Notes under the pieces: model-generated | Databases searched by the model: none | Told to the model about the DNA's origin: nothing | What the model saw: only the letters and a program-made list of their open reading frames with translations | Assembly: GCA_050259035.1 (NCBI GenBank) | Contig: JBLMZW010000050.1 | Span: forward strand, 1 to 22,848 | Direction of reading: 5' to 3' | DNA length: 22,848 bases | Source: JBLMZW01 sp050259035 | GTDB lineage: Bacteria; Bacillota; Syntrophomonadia; Syntrophomonadales; DTU052 | Program-made: the position numbers and the translations under genes | In this document: positions 1-7,188 of the stretch, piece by piece | Layout: each line of letters begins with the position of its first letter | Position numbering within the stretch: position 1 is the first letter of the stretch

Positions 1-21
1 TCCTATTTTTTAGGCTCAGGT

Positions 22-2214
22 TTATTCATTCTGCTGAGTCGCTGCGGCTAACCGGCTGCCGGTTAGCATCCGAGCCATAAGGATGTTAATCAACGAACCT
101 GCATCGCCTCCGGCTACAATATCCGGTGTTATTTTCACATTTCCAGATGAGATTAGCTTCATAAGCTCTATCATTGCCACACTTTCCGGGCCAATGGCTT
201 CGCGGGTTAGTCGGTAGGCTTCCGCGGTGGCCTTTCCAATAGCCAGAATTTTCTCTGATTCGCCCTGTCCTTCCAGCTTAACCCGGCTGGAGTTCCCCTC
301 GGCAATAGTTACGGTTTTGATTTTTTCTTGTTCGGCAACCTTGACTCCAATTTCCGCAGTTACTACATCACCTTGTTTGTTGGCCTGGGCTCTTGTCCTT
401 TCAACATCAATTCTTTTAACCTCTGCTTCTCTTTGCTGGGCGTACATATCCTGCTGCTGAGCTGCAATAACCTTATTGGTCTGGGTTTCCATTAGCGCTT
501 CGGGAATCTGAATCTGACAAATAAGTACACTCAATACTTCAACATGATACTTTTCCAGTTCATTTCTAACCCGTTCCAAAGCCTTCTCCTGCTGTTCATG
601 CCGGTCCTGTAAAAACTTCATAGCTTCGGTAGAAGATGCCTGATTACGGAAACTGCTATCAATTAATGGGTGAATAACATTCTTAATAAGGTTTTCAATG
701 CTGCCAATTCTGGCGACCATATAAGGCGCCTGCTCAGGCTGGACCCTTATTACCACCTTGACACCTACTTTAATGATAAAACCATCCTTTGAGGTAACAT
801 TAAGCGGGTTAAAACTATCTGCTGCAGATTCATCGTCCCAGTCAATTGTGATGTTGGTGGTTTTAACGATGATTGGGATATGAGCCCTTTTATTTATATA
901 GTAGGTTCCAGGACCAACCACATCCAATTGAATCCCCCGATACCCCTTTTCAACTACATAAGACTCGATTTTTTCACCGGTCAAGTCAGGAACACCGACC
1001 GAGGCGCTTTGCTGAGGCCTTTTGCCTACGTTGGATATGACCACGGCTACCTCTCCCTGATTTATCACCGCCGCCGTGTCAGGATCAACTGCAAACATAT
1101 AAGGGTTTATATAGTATGTTCCCGGGGAAAGAACATCTAGCTGAGGTCCTCTCTGTCCCCGACTGCTTAGAAACGCTGCCGCATTCTGGTAGTTATCATG
1201 TCCCTGAACAGAATCAGCTATTAATTCATTGGCAGGCAAGGGGTCCCCATCATTGGCTGTTACCAATCCAACACTGCCTGAATTAATAACAATGGCTGGG
1301 AACTCTGCTACCTGAAACATGCGGGTATTAATTCGATATTTACCCGGCAATAGGATATCAAGCTGCGGCCCTTTCTGGCCACCATTTAACAAGAAAGCAG
1401 TTCCATTCTGGAAATTATTATGCCCGGTGGTGGCTTTGGCCAAAAGGCGGCCGGAATCGATAGGGGCACCGTCAGTTGCAGTGACCACACCAATTTTCCC
1501 CTGTGGTATGTTGGTTATTGACTCCATACTGACACTAAAGAACTTAGTGTTAATACGGTAGGTTCCAGGGGGAATATAATCGGTCTGCGGTCCCTTTTGT
1601 CCACCGTTCTTTATGAAGAGCTCGGCGTTCTGATAGAAATTGTGTCCTTCAACCGAACGGCCAAATATACTACCAGCGGGAATAGCTTCGCCATCAGCAG
1701 CTTCTACGATTCCTATAGAGTCTTCCGGAATATTAATGGAACTAACCAATGTTATCTTGAATAACCGAGTGTTTATCCTATAGGTACCCGGGGGTATGTA
1801 ATCGGTTTGAGGACCTTTTTGGCCGCCATTCCTGAGGAAGGCTTCAGCATCTTGATAGAAGTTGTGCCCATCCACCGATCTACCGAAGATGTGGCCAGCA
1901 GTCAACGGGAGTCCATCAATGGCTTCTACCAGGCCCACGCTGTCCTCTTGGATGACAATAAAACTCTGTTTTGTAACGGAATATAAAAATGGAAAGAAAA
2001 TATGTATTCCAGGTCCTAAGGTTCGGGCCTGAATTCCTACTTCTCCTCTTTGGGCAATAACCCGGTCAGGCGGTAGCTGCCGGCCGATATACTTGCGTTC
2101 CGCAATTCCAATCTGAGTTCCACTAATAACAACGATAAGGTTAGAAACCCAGACAAAAAGTATAACTAACAGAATACCAATTAGCACCAGGGCCGCTGTT
2201 ACAAACGGCGACAT
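22..2214 (-). CDS. Membrane-anchored SPFH/flotillin-like protein with five tandem repeats (vault-like architecture)
   Basis: A protein of 730 residues. Residues 4-29 form one N-terminal membrane segment. A degenerate half repeat (about 35-80) is followed by five repeats of about 74 residues: 86-160, 161-234, 235-309, 310-383 and a shorter 384-451. Each carries a version of GGQKGPQxDxxxPGTYRIN. An SPFH/band-7 domain follows (about 452-580), then a long charged, Ala/Gln-rich helical region (580-685) and a conserved-looking tail beginning EAIGPESVAMIELM. SPFH proteins form membrane-associated oligomeric rings or cages. The repeats-SPFH-helix order is also that of eukaryotic major vault protein, which is my inference. 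The ATG at 2214 is preferred because GGGGGG lies 7 bases before it. An in-frame ATG at 2229 would add five residues but has no well-spaced ribosome site. The gene appears monocistronic. The SPFH assignment is secure; the function is unknown. Confidence 0.85.
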   Translation of the reverse strand: MSPFVTAALVLIGILLVILFVWVSNLIVVISGTQIGIAERKYIGRQLPPDRVIAQRGEVGIQARTLGPGIHIFFPFLYSVTKQSFIVIQEDSVGLVEAIDGLPLTAGHIFGRSVDGHNFYQDAEAFLRNGGQKGPQTDYIPPGTYRINTRLFKITLVSSINIPEDSIGIVEAADGEAIPAGSIFGRSVEGHNFYQNAELFIKNGGQKGPQTDYIPPGTYRINTKFFSVSMESITNIPQGKIGVVTATDGAPIDSGRLLAKATTGHNNFQNGTAFLLNGGQKGPQLDILLPGKYRINTRMFQVAEFPAIVINSGSVGLVTANDGDPLPANELIADSVQGHDNYQNAAAFLSSRGQRGPQLDVLSPGTYYINPYMFAVDPDTAAVINQGEVAVVISNVGKRPQQSASVGVPDLTGEKIESYVVEKGYRGIQLDVVGPGTYYINKRAHIPIIVKTTNITIDWDDESAADSFNPLNVTSKDGFIIKVGVKVVIRVQPEQAPYMVARIGSIENLIKNVIHPLIDSSFRNQASSTEAMKFLQDRHEQQEKALERVRNELEKYHVEVLSVLICQIQIPEALMETQTNKVIAAQQQDMYAQQREAEVKRIDVERTRAQANKQGDVVTAEIGVKVAEQEKIKTVTIAEGNSSRVKLEGQGESEKILAIGKATAEAYRLTREAIGPESVAMIELMKLISSGNVKITPDIVAGGDAGSLINILMARMLTGSRLAAATQQNE

Positions 2215-2291
2215 AACTAAGCCCCCCATTCTTCTATAATGATTACTTCCCCTGTACTCCTTTCTTTGAATATTAGTGTTATTACTGACTA

Positions 2292-2300
2292 ATTATACCA
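2292..2300 (-). promoter_or_regulatory. Extended -10 promoter of the SPFH-repeat gene
   Basis: On the minus strand this reads TGGTATAAT, a perfect -10 hexamer with the TGn extension. The -35 region is poor, as expected for extended -10 promoters. The start codon lies about 78 bases downstream. Confidence 0.5.
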
Positions 2301-2431
2301 CCTTCAGATATACAAATAATTAACCCCAACATGAAGCAGATCATCGGTATTGGTGGATTGGAAAAGGGAACTACAGAAACAGCGGAAGGCAATTCTAGTA
2401 AACTTACCAATTAAGTAGTAAGTGGTCTTTA

Positions 2432-2450
2432 AAGGATTAAAGCAGTCCTT
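2432..2450 (-). terminator. Weak hairpin after the aminotransferase gene
   Basis: AAGGATT and AGTCCTT can form a 7-bp stem, with one G-T pair and a 5-base loop. It begins 16 bases past the aminotransferase stop. Only three T residues follow on the minus strand, so termination here would be weak. The rest of 2301-2465 shows nothing I can identify. Confidence 0.25.
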
Positions 2451-2465
2451 ACTAAGGATAAGCGA

Positions 2466-3584
2466 CTAGTATTTTTCAGTCAGGTAATCCTGTAGCATTT
2501 GAATCCCCTCTGGGAGGTTTTTGCGTCCAAACCCGATACGGAAATGACGATTGCCATAATCATAGCAAGTGCCTGGCAGGAGTAAAACCCCTTTGTCAGC
2601 GACCAGAGCTGAACAGAAAGCCTCAACGTTCTCTTCCCATTTGATTCGAGGAAAACTTATCGGTCCGGCCTTTGGTTGTTTCCAGGAAAACAGGTGCTCA
2701 TAGTGAAAGAAGAAATCGTTAAGAACTTGTAGATTATCTTTGATGATGGTCAGATTGCGATTAACCAGCTGGTCATGATGCTTCAAGGCCAGATTAGCCA
2801 GAAATTCACTGGGTGCACTATTACAGATGGAAGTATAATCCTTGAAGGCCGCCATCCGTTTAAAGACTTCCCGGTTGCTGGTGGCTATCCATCCAATGCG
2901 CAATCCAGCCAGGCCATAGCTTTTGGACATGACCCCCAGGGAAACCGCATTCTCATATAAATCACAAGTCGCTTCTAACCGGTCTTCCATCTCATATTCA
3001 AGATAACGGTAGACTTCATCCGAGAAAACTATAATACCATGTTCACGAGCTATTTCGACTATTGCAGCCTGCTCCGCTTTCGACATCTGGTAGCCTGTAG
3101 GGTTATGCGGGGAGTTTATAACGATGGCCCGGGTATTTCCTTTAATACTCTGTCGCAGAAAATCGAGATTAGGTTTCCATCCTTCGTCTTCTCGCAGTTC
3201 CCACCTGGTGACGTCGCATCCAATGGCCCGGGCTATCTCAAATAATGACTGGTAGGCTGGGAATTGCACGATTATATGATCACCAGGCTTCAGGACTGAA
3301 TTCATAAAGAGAAATATGGCTTCTTCAGCCCCCGAGGTCACCAGGATATTACCCTCATCCATCCTTGTATAAAGCCCCGCAATGCTCCTGCGGAGCTGCA
3401 GCCCGCCAGGGGCTTCAGTATACCCCAGGCTTATACGGCCAAAAGCTTCCCATGCTTGAGCGCCTTCCAGGTCAAGTAAATCCGCGATAGTAATCGATTC
3501 ACAGTCGGAACAGCAAAGTAAATAAGGAGCATTAAACTCATAGGCGGAAAAATACCTTTCCAGTTTAAAATCCGGCAATTGCAT
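2466..3584 (-). CDS. PLP-dependent aminotransferase, class I/II fold
   Basis: A 372-residue fold-type I aminotransferase. Visible landmarks are the cofactor-loop TSGAEEAI (about 83-90), INSPHNPTG (N161), SDEVYRY (D189, which pairs with the pyridine nitrogen), SKSYGLAGLRIGW with Schiff-base lysine K221, and a C-terminal FRIGFGR where the substrate-carboxylate arginine is expected. The length is near the usual 380-400. The amino-donor and acceptor substrates cannot be read from sequence. The opening (MQLPDFKLERYF) resembles a subgroup that includes capreomycidine-synthase-like enzymes, but this is a weak resemblance. The ATG at 3584 is chosen because GAGGTG lies 6 bases upstream; an in-frame upstream start at 3626 lacks this. 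It is last in a minus-strand group behind the transporter and broken methyltransferase, so its substrate may relate to the transported compound. Confidence 0.85.
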   Translation of the reverse strand: MQLPDFKLERYFSAYEFNAPYLLCCSDCESITIADLLDLEGAQAWEAFGRISLGYTEAPGGLQLRRSIAGLYTRMDEGNILVTSGAEEAIFLFMNSVLKPGDHIIVQFPAYQSLFEIARAIGCDVTRWELREDEGWKPNLDFLRQSIKGNTRAIVINSPHNPTGYQMSKAEQAAIVEIAREHGIIVFSDEVYRYLEYEMEDRLEATCDLYENAVSLGVMSKSYGLAGLRIGWIATSNREVFKRMAAFKDYTSICNSAPSEFLANLALKHHDQLVNRNLTIIKDNLQVLNDFFFHYEHLFSWKQPKAGPISFPRIKWEENVEAFCSALVADKGVLLLPGTCYDYGNRHFRIGFGRKNLPEGIQMLQDYLTEKY

Positions 3585-3638
3585 GTAATTCACCTCAAGT
3601 CTAAGTTTTTCTAAACAACAAAGCATTAAGGAGTAAAG

Positions 3639-4423
3639 CTACTTTTCCGCCTCAGCCTCAAGCCGCACCATTCCCAGATGATTAAAGCCATTTTCATCTG
3701 GAGGATAGAGGTCAAGATACGATTTTATAGTTTCATCGATGAATTCCTCTTGCATTACCTGCGGTATTCTCTGAATGTATGGAAGCCATGTCGTTCTGAA
3801 CCAGCCTGCCAACCCTTCCCTGGTAGAATGAACCATATCCTTTTGGACTAATTCCACCCGTGAAACCTTAAAACCGGCTTGTTCCAACCACAACCTGTAC
3901 TCATCTATACCGTAAAAGCCCCAAGGGAAAGCCAGATCAACTAGATAGTCTCTCCATTTATCATTCAGTACCATATTCTCAACTGTGTTTACCATAGCTT
4001 GAGCATTACCCCGGCCGCCCATCTGCAACAGCAACCTGCCGCCCGGGTTAAGTGCCCTGTAAAACGCTCTTAATAGCCGGGGATGATCCGGAACCCAGTG
4101 CAGCGCAGCATTGGAAAATATGGTGTCAAATTCCCAGTCACAATCCAACTGCCCCGCATCTTTAACCAGGAATTCAACGTTGTTGATGTTTCCAGATCTG
4201 GCGTCGTTGGTTGCGAACTTAATCATTTCTGGAGAGATGTCTATTCCAACAACGGAACCATGAGCAAACACCGGGCTATCTCAAGGGTTATCTTGCCATC
4301 TCCACATCCTACGTCCAAAACCCTTTCAACGCCTTTAAGTCCTAATTTGGGTATGAGTTCATGAGCCCACGTTTGCTGAGCAGTTGAGTTATTGTGATAG
4401 TCTCTGGGATTCCATTGGTACAC
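3639..4423 (-). pseudogene. Class I SAM-dependent methyltransferase, frameshifted
   Basis: Two reading frames together make one methyltransferase resembling the trans-aconitate methyltransferase group. The upstream frame holds VYQWNPRDYHNNS and the SAM-binding motif I, RVLDVGCGDGKITLEIA. It then runs out of frame near 4255-4270. The other frame continues with HGSVVGIDISPEMIKFA (motif post I), DTIFSNAALHWV and the C-terminal half to 3639. The frames rejoin if one base is added between the codons for ARCL and HGS, so this copy lacks one nucleotide relative to its parent. Start: a GTG at 4423 follows TGGGAGGGCAACCAA, a strong ribosome site; an ATG at 4447 is possible. The 5' end overlaps the transporter 3' end by 35 bases, so the genes were probably translationally coupled. 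A sequencing error cannot be excluded. If real, the SAM site and substrate domain are separated and the enzyme is likely inactive. Confidence 0.8.
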
Positions 4424-5663
4424 TTGGTTGCCCTCCCACCTGACCATTTGCCCCTATATTTATTATTTTGGATTCATGCAACATGGTGGTAATGATCAGA
4501 TTAACTACCATTAACCCGATTATAGCAATTAAAGGGAGGGTCATGGAACCGGTAATCGGGTTTTTAAACATATCCATCCCGTAGATAAACAGGATTCCGG
4601 TAACCTGCCCGGCCAGCATTAACATCCCATTGGAAGCCGCTTCCGGCGCAGGGTAAGTGATTTCCGCTCCGTACTGAAAACCCAGTGGACCTACCCCTAG
4701 CATGAAGAAGCCGAAAACCCCGGCCGCGATAAGAAGCATCAGGTAATTAGCTGCGAAAGTAATGCCAATAAGCCCCGGTATACACGCCGCTATGGAGAAA
4801 ATGATAATCGGCCGTCTTTTCCCTTTGCGATCGGATATCATGGGAATAACTATTGCTCCCAGAATGCCGCATATTACAATTACTCCTCCAGTAATCCCGG
4901 CCTGGGTCATTGAGAATCCTCTGGGTTTTAAGATATCTTCTATCCAGGTTTCCATACCGTTAAAAACACCCAGCCCAATAAGGAAAATCCCTAGTAGGAG
5001 TAAAAAGTCCCTGCTTTTCATTATCTGCTTCAAGCCATCCAGAGCCAGGGATCTCTCCTCGCTTTGATATGCGGGAGGAGTCAAAGGACGCTCCTTTCCG
5101 AATATTAGGAAAAGCAAACCACAAGCCAAGGCCGCTATCCCATAAATTAAAAGCATCTTCTCTATTCCAAAATGCATTGTTATATAAGGGGTCTCGATCA
5201 TGGCAAAGATTACACCAAGGTATCCGGCCAGGATACCTACTCCCGATGCAGTCGCCCGGTCCTCAACCGGGAACCACCGGCATGCCAATGTAGTAACTGC
5301 ATTAGATATAAAAGGCTGCCCCAGGGAAATCCCAATTTGGGAAATCAACACCAGATTATAGTCTGCCGCGAATAAGCCCCGGGTCAAGCCGAAGACCCCA
5401 GTAAGAATCGCGCCTATTCCCACGCCAACCTTTAGTCCATAAGTATCAATAACCCAGGAGGCAGGAATAGAGACTATGATGTATGTAATCATGAAGATCA
5501 TTGATAAAAACCCAATTCCTATATCTGATACTTTAAAGAATTCTGCAGCTGCTTTGGTTATTGGTGCAAAAGTCACCCACATCATATTTTGGGCAGCAAT
5601 TACACACATAAACGAGAATAAAACAACCCACCGATAAGGGTATACCTTTAGCTCTTCTTGCAC
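4389..5663 (-). CDS. MFS transporter, FLVCR-like subgroup
   Basis: A 424-residue polytopic membrane protein with about 12 hydrophobic segments and the major facilitator fold. The first segment begins YRWVVLFSFMCVIAAQ. The loop after the second reads ASWVIDTYGLKVGVGIG, matching the MFS motif A position. The run FLSMIFMITYIIVSIPASW resembles the same region of animal FLVCR proteins (heme, choline or ethanolamine carriers), so I place it in that subgroup; the substrate is not inferable. The start is a GTG at 5663 with GGGGAGGA 8 bases upstream. It is first in a minus-strand operon with the methyltransferase, which overlaps its 3' end, and the aminotransferase. The extreme C-terminus is hydrophilic and is the part overlapped by the next gene. 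Confidence 0.85.
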   Translation of the reverse strand: MQEELKVYPYRWVVLFSFMCVIAAQNMMWVTFAPITKAAAEFFKVSDIGIGFLSMIFMITYIIVSIPASWVIDTYGLKVGVGIGAILTGVFGLTRGLFAADYNLVLISQIGISLGQPFISNAVTTLACRWFPVEDRATASGVGILAGYLGVIFAMIETPYITMHFGIEKMLLIYGIAALACGLLFLIFGKERPLTPPAYQSEERSLALDGLKQIMKSRDFLLLLGIFLIGLGVFNGMETWIEDILKPRGFSMTQAGITGGVIVICGILGAIVIPMISDRKGKRRPIIIFSIAACIPGLIGITFAANYLMLLIAAGVFGFFMLGVGPLGFQYGAEITYPAPEAASNGMLMLAGQVTGILFIYGMDMFKNPITGSMTLPLIAIIGLMVVNLIITTMLHESKIINIGANGQVGGQPSVPMESQRLSQ

Positions 5664-5800
5664 AGTATTTTCCTCCCCATTATTTATTATTTTCTCTCCT
5701 AACAGGCTTGAAATAGGGGGTGCCGCTGGTGTATTGCTTGAAATTAAAAGATTATCATTTTCTGCCGGAAGGGTAATTGGTAGTTATATATTTATGTTTA

Positions 5801-5847
5801 GTCTGCCATTTTGAGTTATTATATCAAACATTTGCTTTTGGGCAGAC
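5801..5847 (-). promoter_or_regulatory. Extended -10 promoter of the MFS operon inside an inverted repeat
   Basis: The minus strand carries TGATATAAT at 5818-5826, an extended -10 element, about 155 bases before the transporter GTG. It is enclosed by a perfect 7-bp inverted repeat, GTCTGCC at 5801-5807 and GGCAGAC at 5841-5847. This could be an operator, or the arms of a structured leader. The surrounding intergenic stretch (5664-5945) separates divergent genes and shows no other recognisable element apart from the ribosome site of the next gene. Confidence 0.4.
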
Positions 5848-5945
5848 AATATAAGAGAATAATTTACCAAAATCTCAGATCAATAGTAAGATAGCAATAG
5901 GAGTATACGTAATGTCGAGTAATAGGAGATAAGGGGGAATTAGAA

Positions 5946-6746
5946 TTGATCAGGACGAAGAAATGGATGCACTATACTCTTATAACGCTGATAGTGTTAA
6001 CACTAACCGGATGCGGAATGCCATCCAGTAATGAACCGGCAAACAAATCCACTAAAGTGGTAAAAGAAAATCAGACGCAAAGTAATGCTAACCTCAATGA
6101 GTCAATAAAATTCTCCACTAAAACCCTGGTAGAAAACCAGGACCAAATAACTATAAACCTTAAGATTCCTGTTATCAGCGGGATGAAAAACGAGAATGCG
6201 CAAACAAAATGGAATAATCAGTGGGAAAAAGCACAGACAGACTTAAAGCGACAAATGACAAAAGATGCGGCAGATTATTATGAAGAAGCTAAAGTGAACG
6301 AATTTACTCCCAACCAGTATAATGTAACCAGTGAATACAAAGTAATCTACAATAAAAATGATTTATTGAGCTTGACCACCACGGTTTATACATATTGCGG
6401 CGGGGCTCACGGTTCTACTGAACAGACGGCCTATAACATCGATCTTGAAACGGGAAAAGAGATTTCCCTCAAAGATCTATTTCAGGACGGGAAAGACTAT
6501 AAAAAATTTATCAATACTATAATTAGCCAGAAAATTGCCGAAACCCCCGATGACTATTTTTCAGGCGAGGAAGGCTTTCAGGGTGTTTCTGATAAACAAC
6601 CATATTACATAGTTGACGATGGAATTGTGATTTATTTCGGTCTCTATGAGATTGCCTGCTATGCAGCCGGTATTCGCGAATTCAAAATACCTACTACTCA
6701 GATTAAAGATTACCTGAAACCCGAATTCAGAAACAAGCTAGTCTAA
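5946..6746 (+). CDS. Lipoprotein with DUF4163 and DUF3298 domains (RsiV/PdaC-like)
   Basis: A 266-residue secreted lipoprotein. The signal peptide (1-22) ends in LTLTGC, with C23 as the lipidated residue, followed by a Ser/Asn/Lys-rich linker. The core, from about residue 55, matches the pair of domains found in RsiV anti-sigma factors and the PdaC deacetylase: YTYCGGAHG in the first part, then LKDLFQDGKDY and a terminal IVIYFGLYEIACYAAGIREFKIP typical of DUF3298. No catalytic domain is present, so a binding or envelope role is more likely than an enzymatic one. In RsiV this domain pair binds lysozyme; that function is not shown here. The start is TTG at 5946, preceded by AAGGGGG 8 bases upstream. 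It is a single gene flanked by its own terminator. Confidence 0.8.
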   Translation: MIRTKKWMHYTLITLIVLTLTGCGMPSSNEPANKSTKVVKENQTQSNANLNESIKFSTKTLVENQDQITINLKIPVISGMKNENAQTKWNNQWEKAQTDLKRQMTKDAADYYEEAKVNEFTPNQYNVTSEYKVIYNKNDLLSLTTTVYTYCGGAHGSTEQTAYNIDLETGKEISLKDLFQDGKDYKKFINTIISQKIAETPDDYFSGEEGFQGVSDKQPYYIVDDGIVIYFGLYEIACYAAGIREFKIPTTQIKDYLKPEFRNKLV

Positions 6747-6786
6747 TGATCAGAAGAAAATCACATTTCGTATTTATTTCATTTAT

Positions 6787-6823
6787 AAAAATATTCCCCG
6801 ATCATCCCGGGGAATATTTTTTT
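6787..6823 (+). terminator. Rho-independent terminator of the DUF3298 lipoprotein gene
   Basis: ATATTCCCCG (6791-6800) pairs with CGGGGAATAT (6808-6817). The stem is extended by A-T pairs and followed by a run of T. Confidence 0.9.
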
Positions 6824-6887
6824 GTTCGGAGTTTATTTTTTTGATGCTCTTACTTAGATTAGTTTTGGATATTATCTTGTTCTGGTG

Positions 6888-6923
6888 TTTAACCAGGTTA
6901 TAAAACCGGTTAAAAACTTTTTT
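6888..6923 (+). terminator. Second terminator-like hairpin
   Basis: TTTAACC (6888-6894) pairs with GGTTAAA (6908-6914). The inner GGTT/AACC pairs close an ATAA loop, with one bulged A, and six T residues follow at 6918-6923. It is either a tandem backup of the terminator at 6787 or the end of an unseen short transcript. Confidence 0.4.
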
Positions 6924-7071
6924 ACGACTTCATGTTGCTTCGACCGTCAAAATAATACAATGTTTTTATTATTACCCGCCACTCTGAAACTCTCAATTAT
7001 TTCTCAATTATCAAGACTTATTGCCGCATTTGTTTATTTTCCTATCTAATTTATTAAAATGGTTATTAATT

Positions 7072-7098
7072 TTGAATTTTCATTATATTTGATATAAT
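7072..7098 (+). promoter_or_regulatory. Candidate promoter of the CoA-transferase gene
   Basis: A perfect -10 TATAAT lies at 7093-7098. The best -35 is TTGAAT at 7072-7077, with a short 15-base spacer. An inverted repeat, ATGCCA (7110-7115) and TGGCAT (7130-7135), lies immediately downstream, where a repressor would block the polymerase. Confidence 0.45.
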
Positions 7099-7188
7099 CG
7101 AGGTAGTTGATGCCAGGGATATATATATTTGGCATTGTTTATTGTCCTTGGTTATTTACTTTGTTTTTGGAAGGAGTGGCGGCGAAAA

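Larger units (their letters stand above)
6824..7188. other. AT-rich intergenic regulatory region ahead of the CoA-transferase
   Basis: This stretch holds no convincing gene. From left to right it contains a second terminator-like hairpin (6888-6923), a direct repeat TCTCAATTAT at 6991-7000 and 7002-7011 offset by 11 bases (one helical turn), a promoter near 7072-7098, an inverted repeat with ATGCCA/TGGCAT arms (7110-7135) just after the expected transcription start, and the ribosome site at 7171-7176. An open frame from TTG 7129 runs into the CoA-transferase but starts without a ribosome site. Confidence 0.6.

Noticed and set aside
22..2214. The repeats of the SPFH gene as evidence of a mobile or CRISPR-like DNA repeat
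   Set aside because: Repeats are in frame, divergent at DNA level and conserved at protein level, so they are protein-domain duplication.
7129..7188. TTG start that would extend the CoA-transferase by 20 residues
   Set aside because: No ribosome site before 7129, which lies in the inverted repeat close to the predicted transcription start; family similarity starts at 7189.
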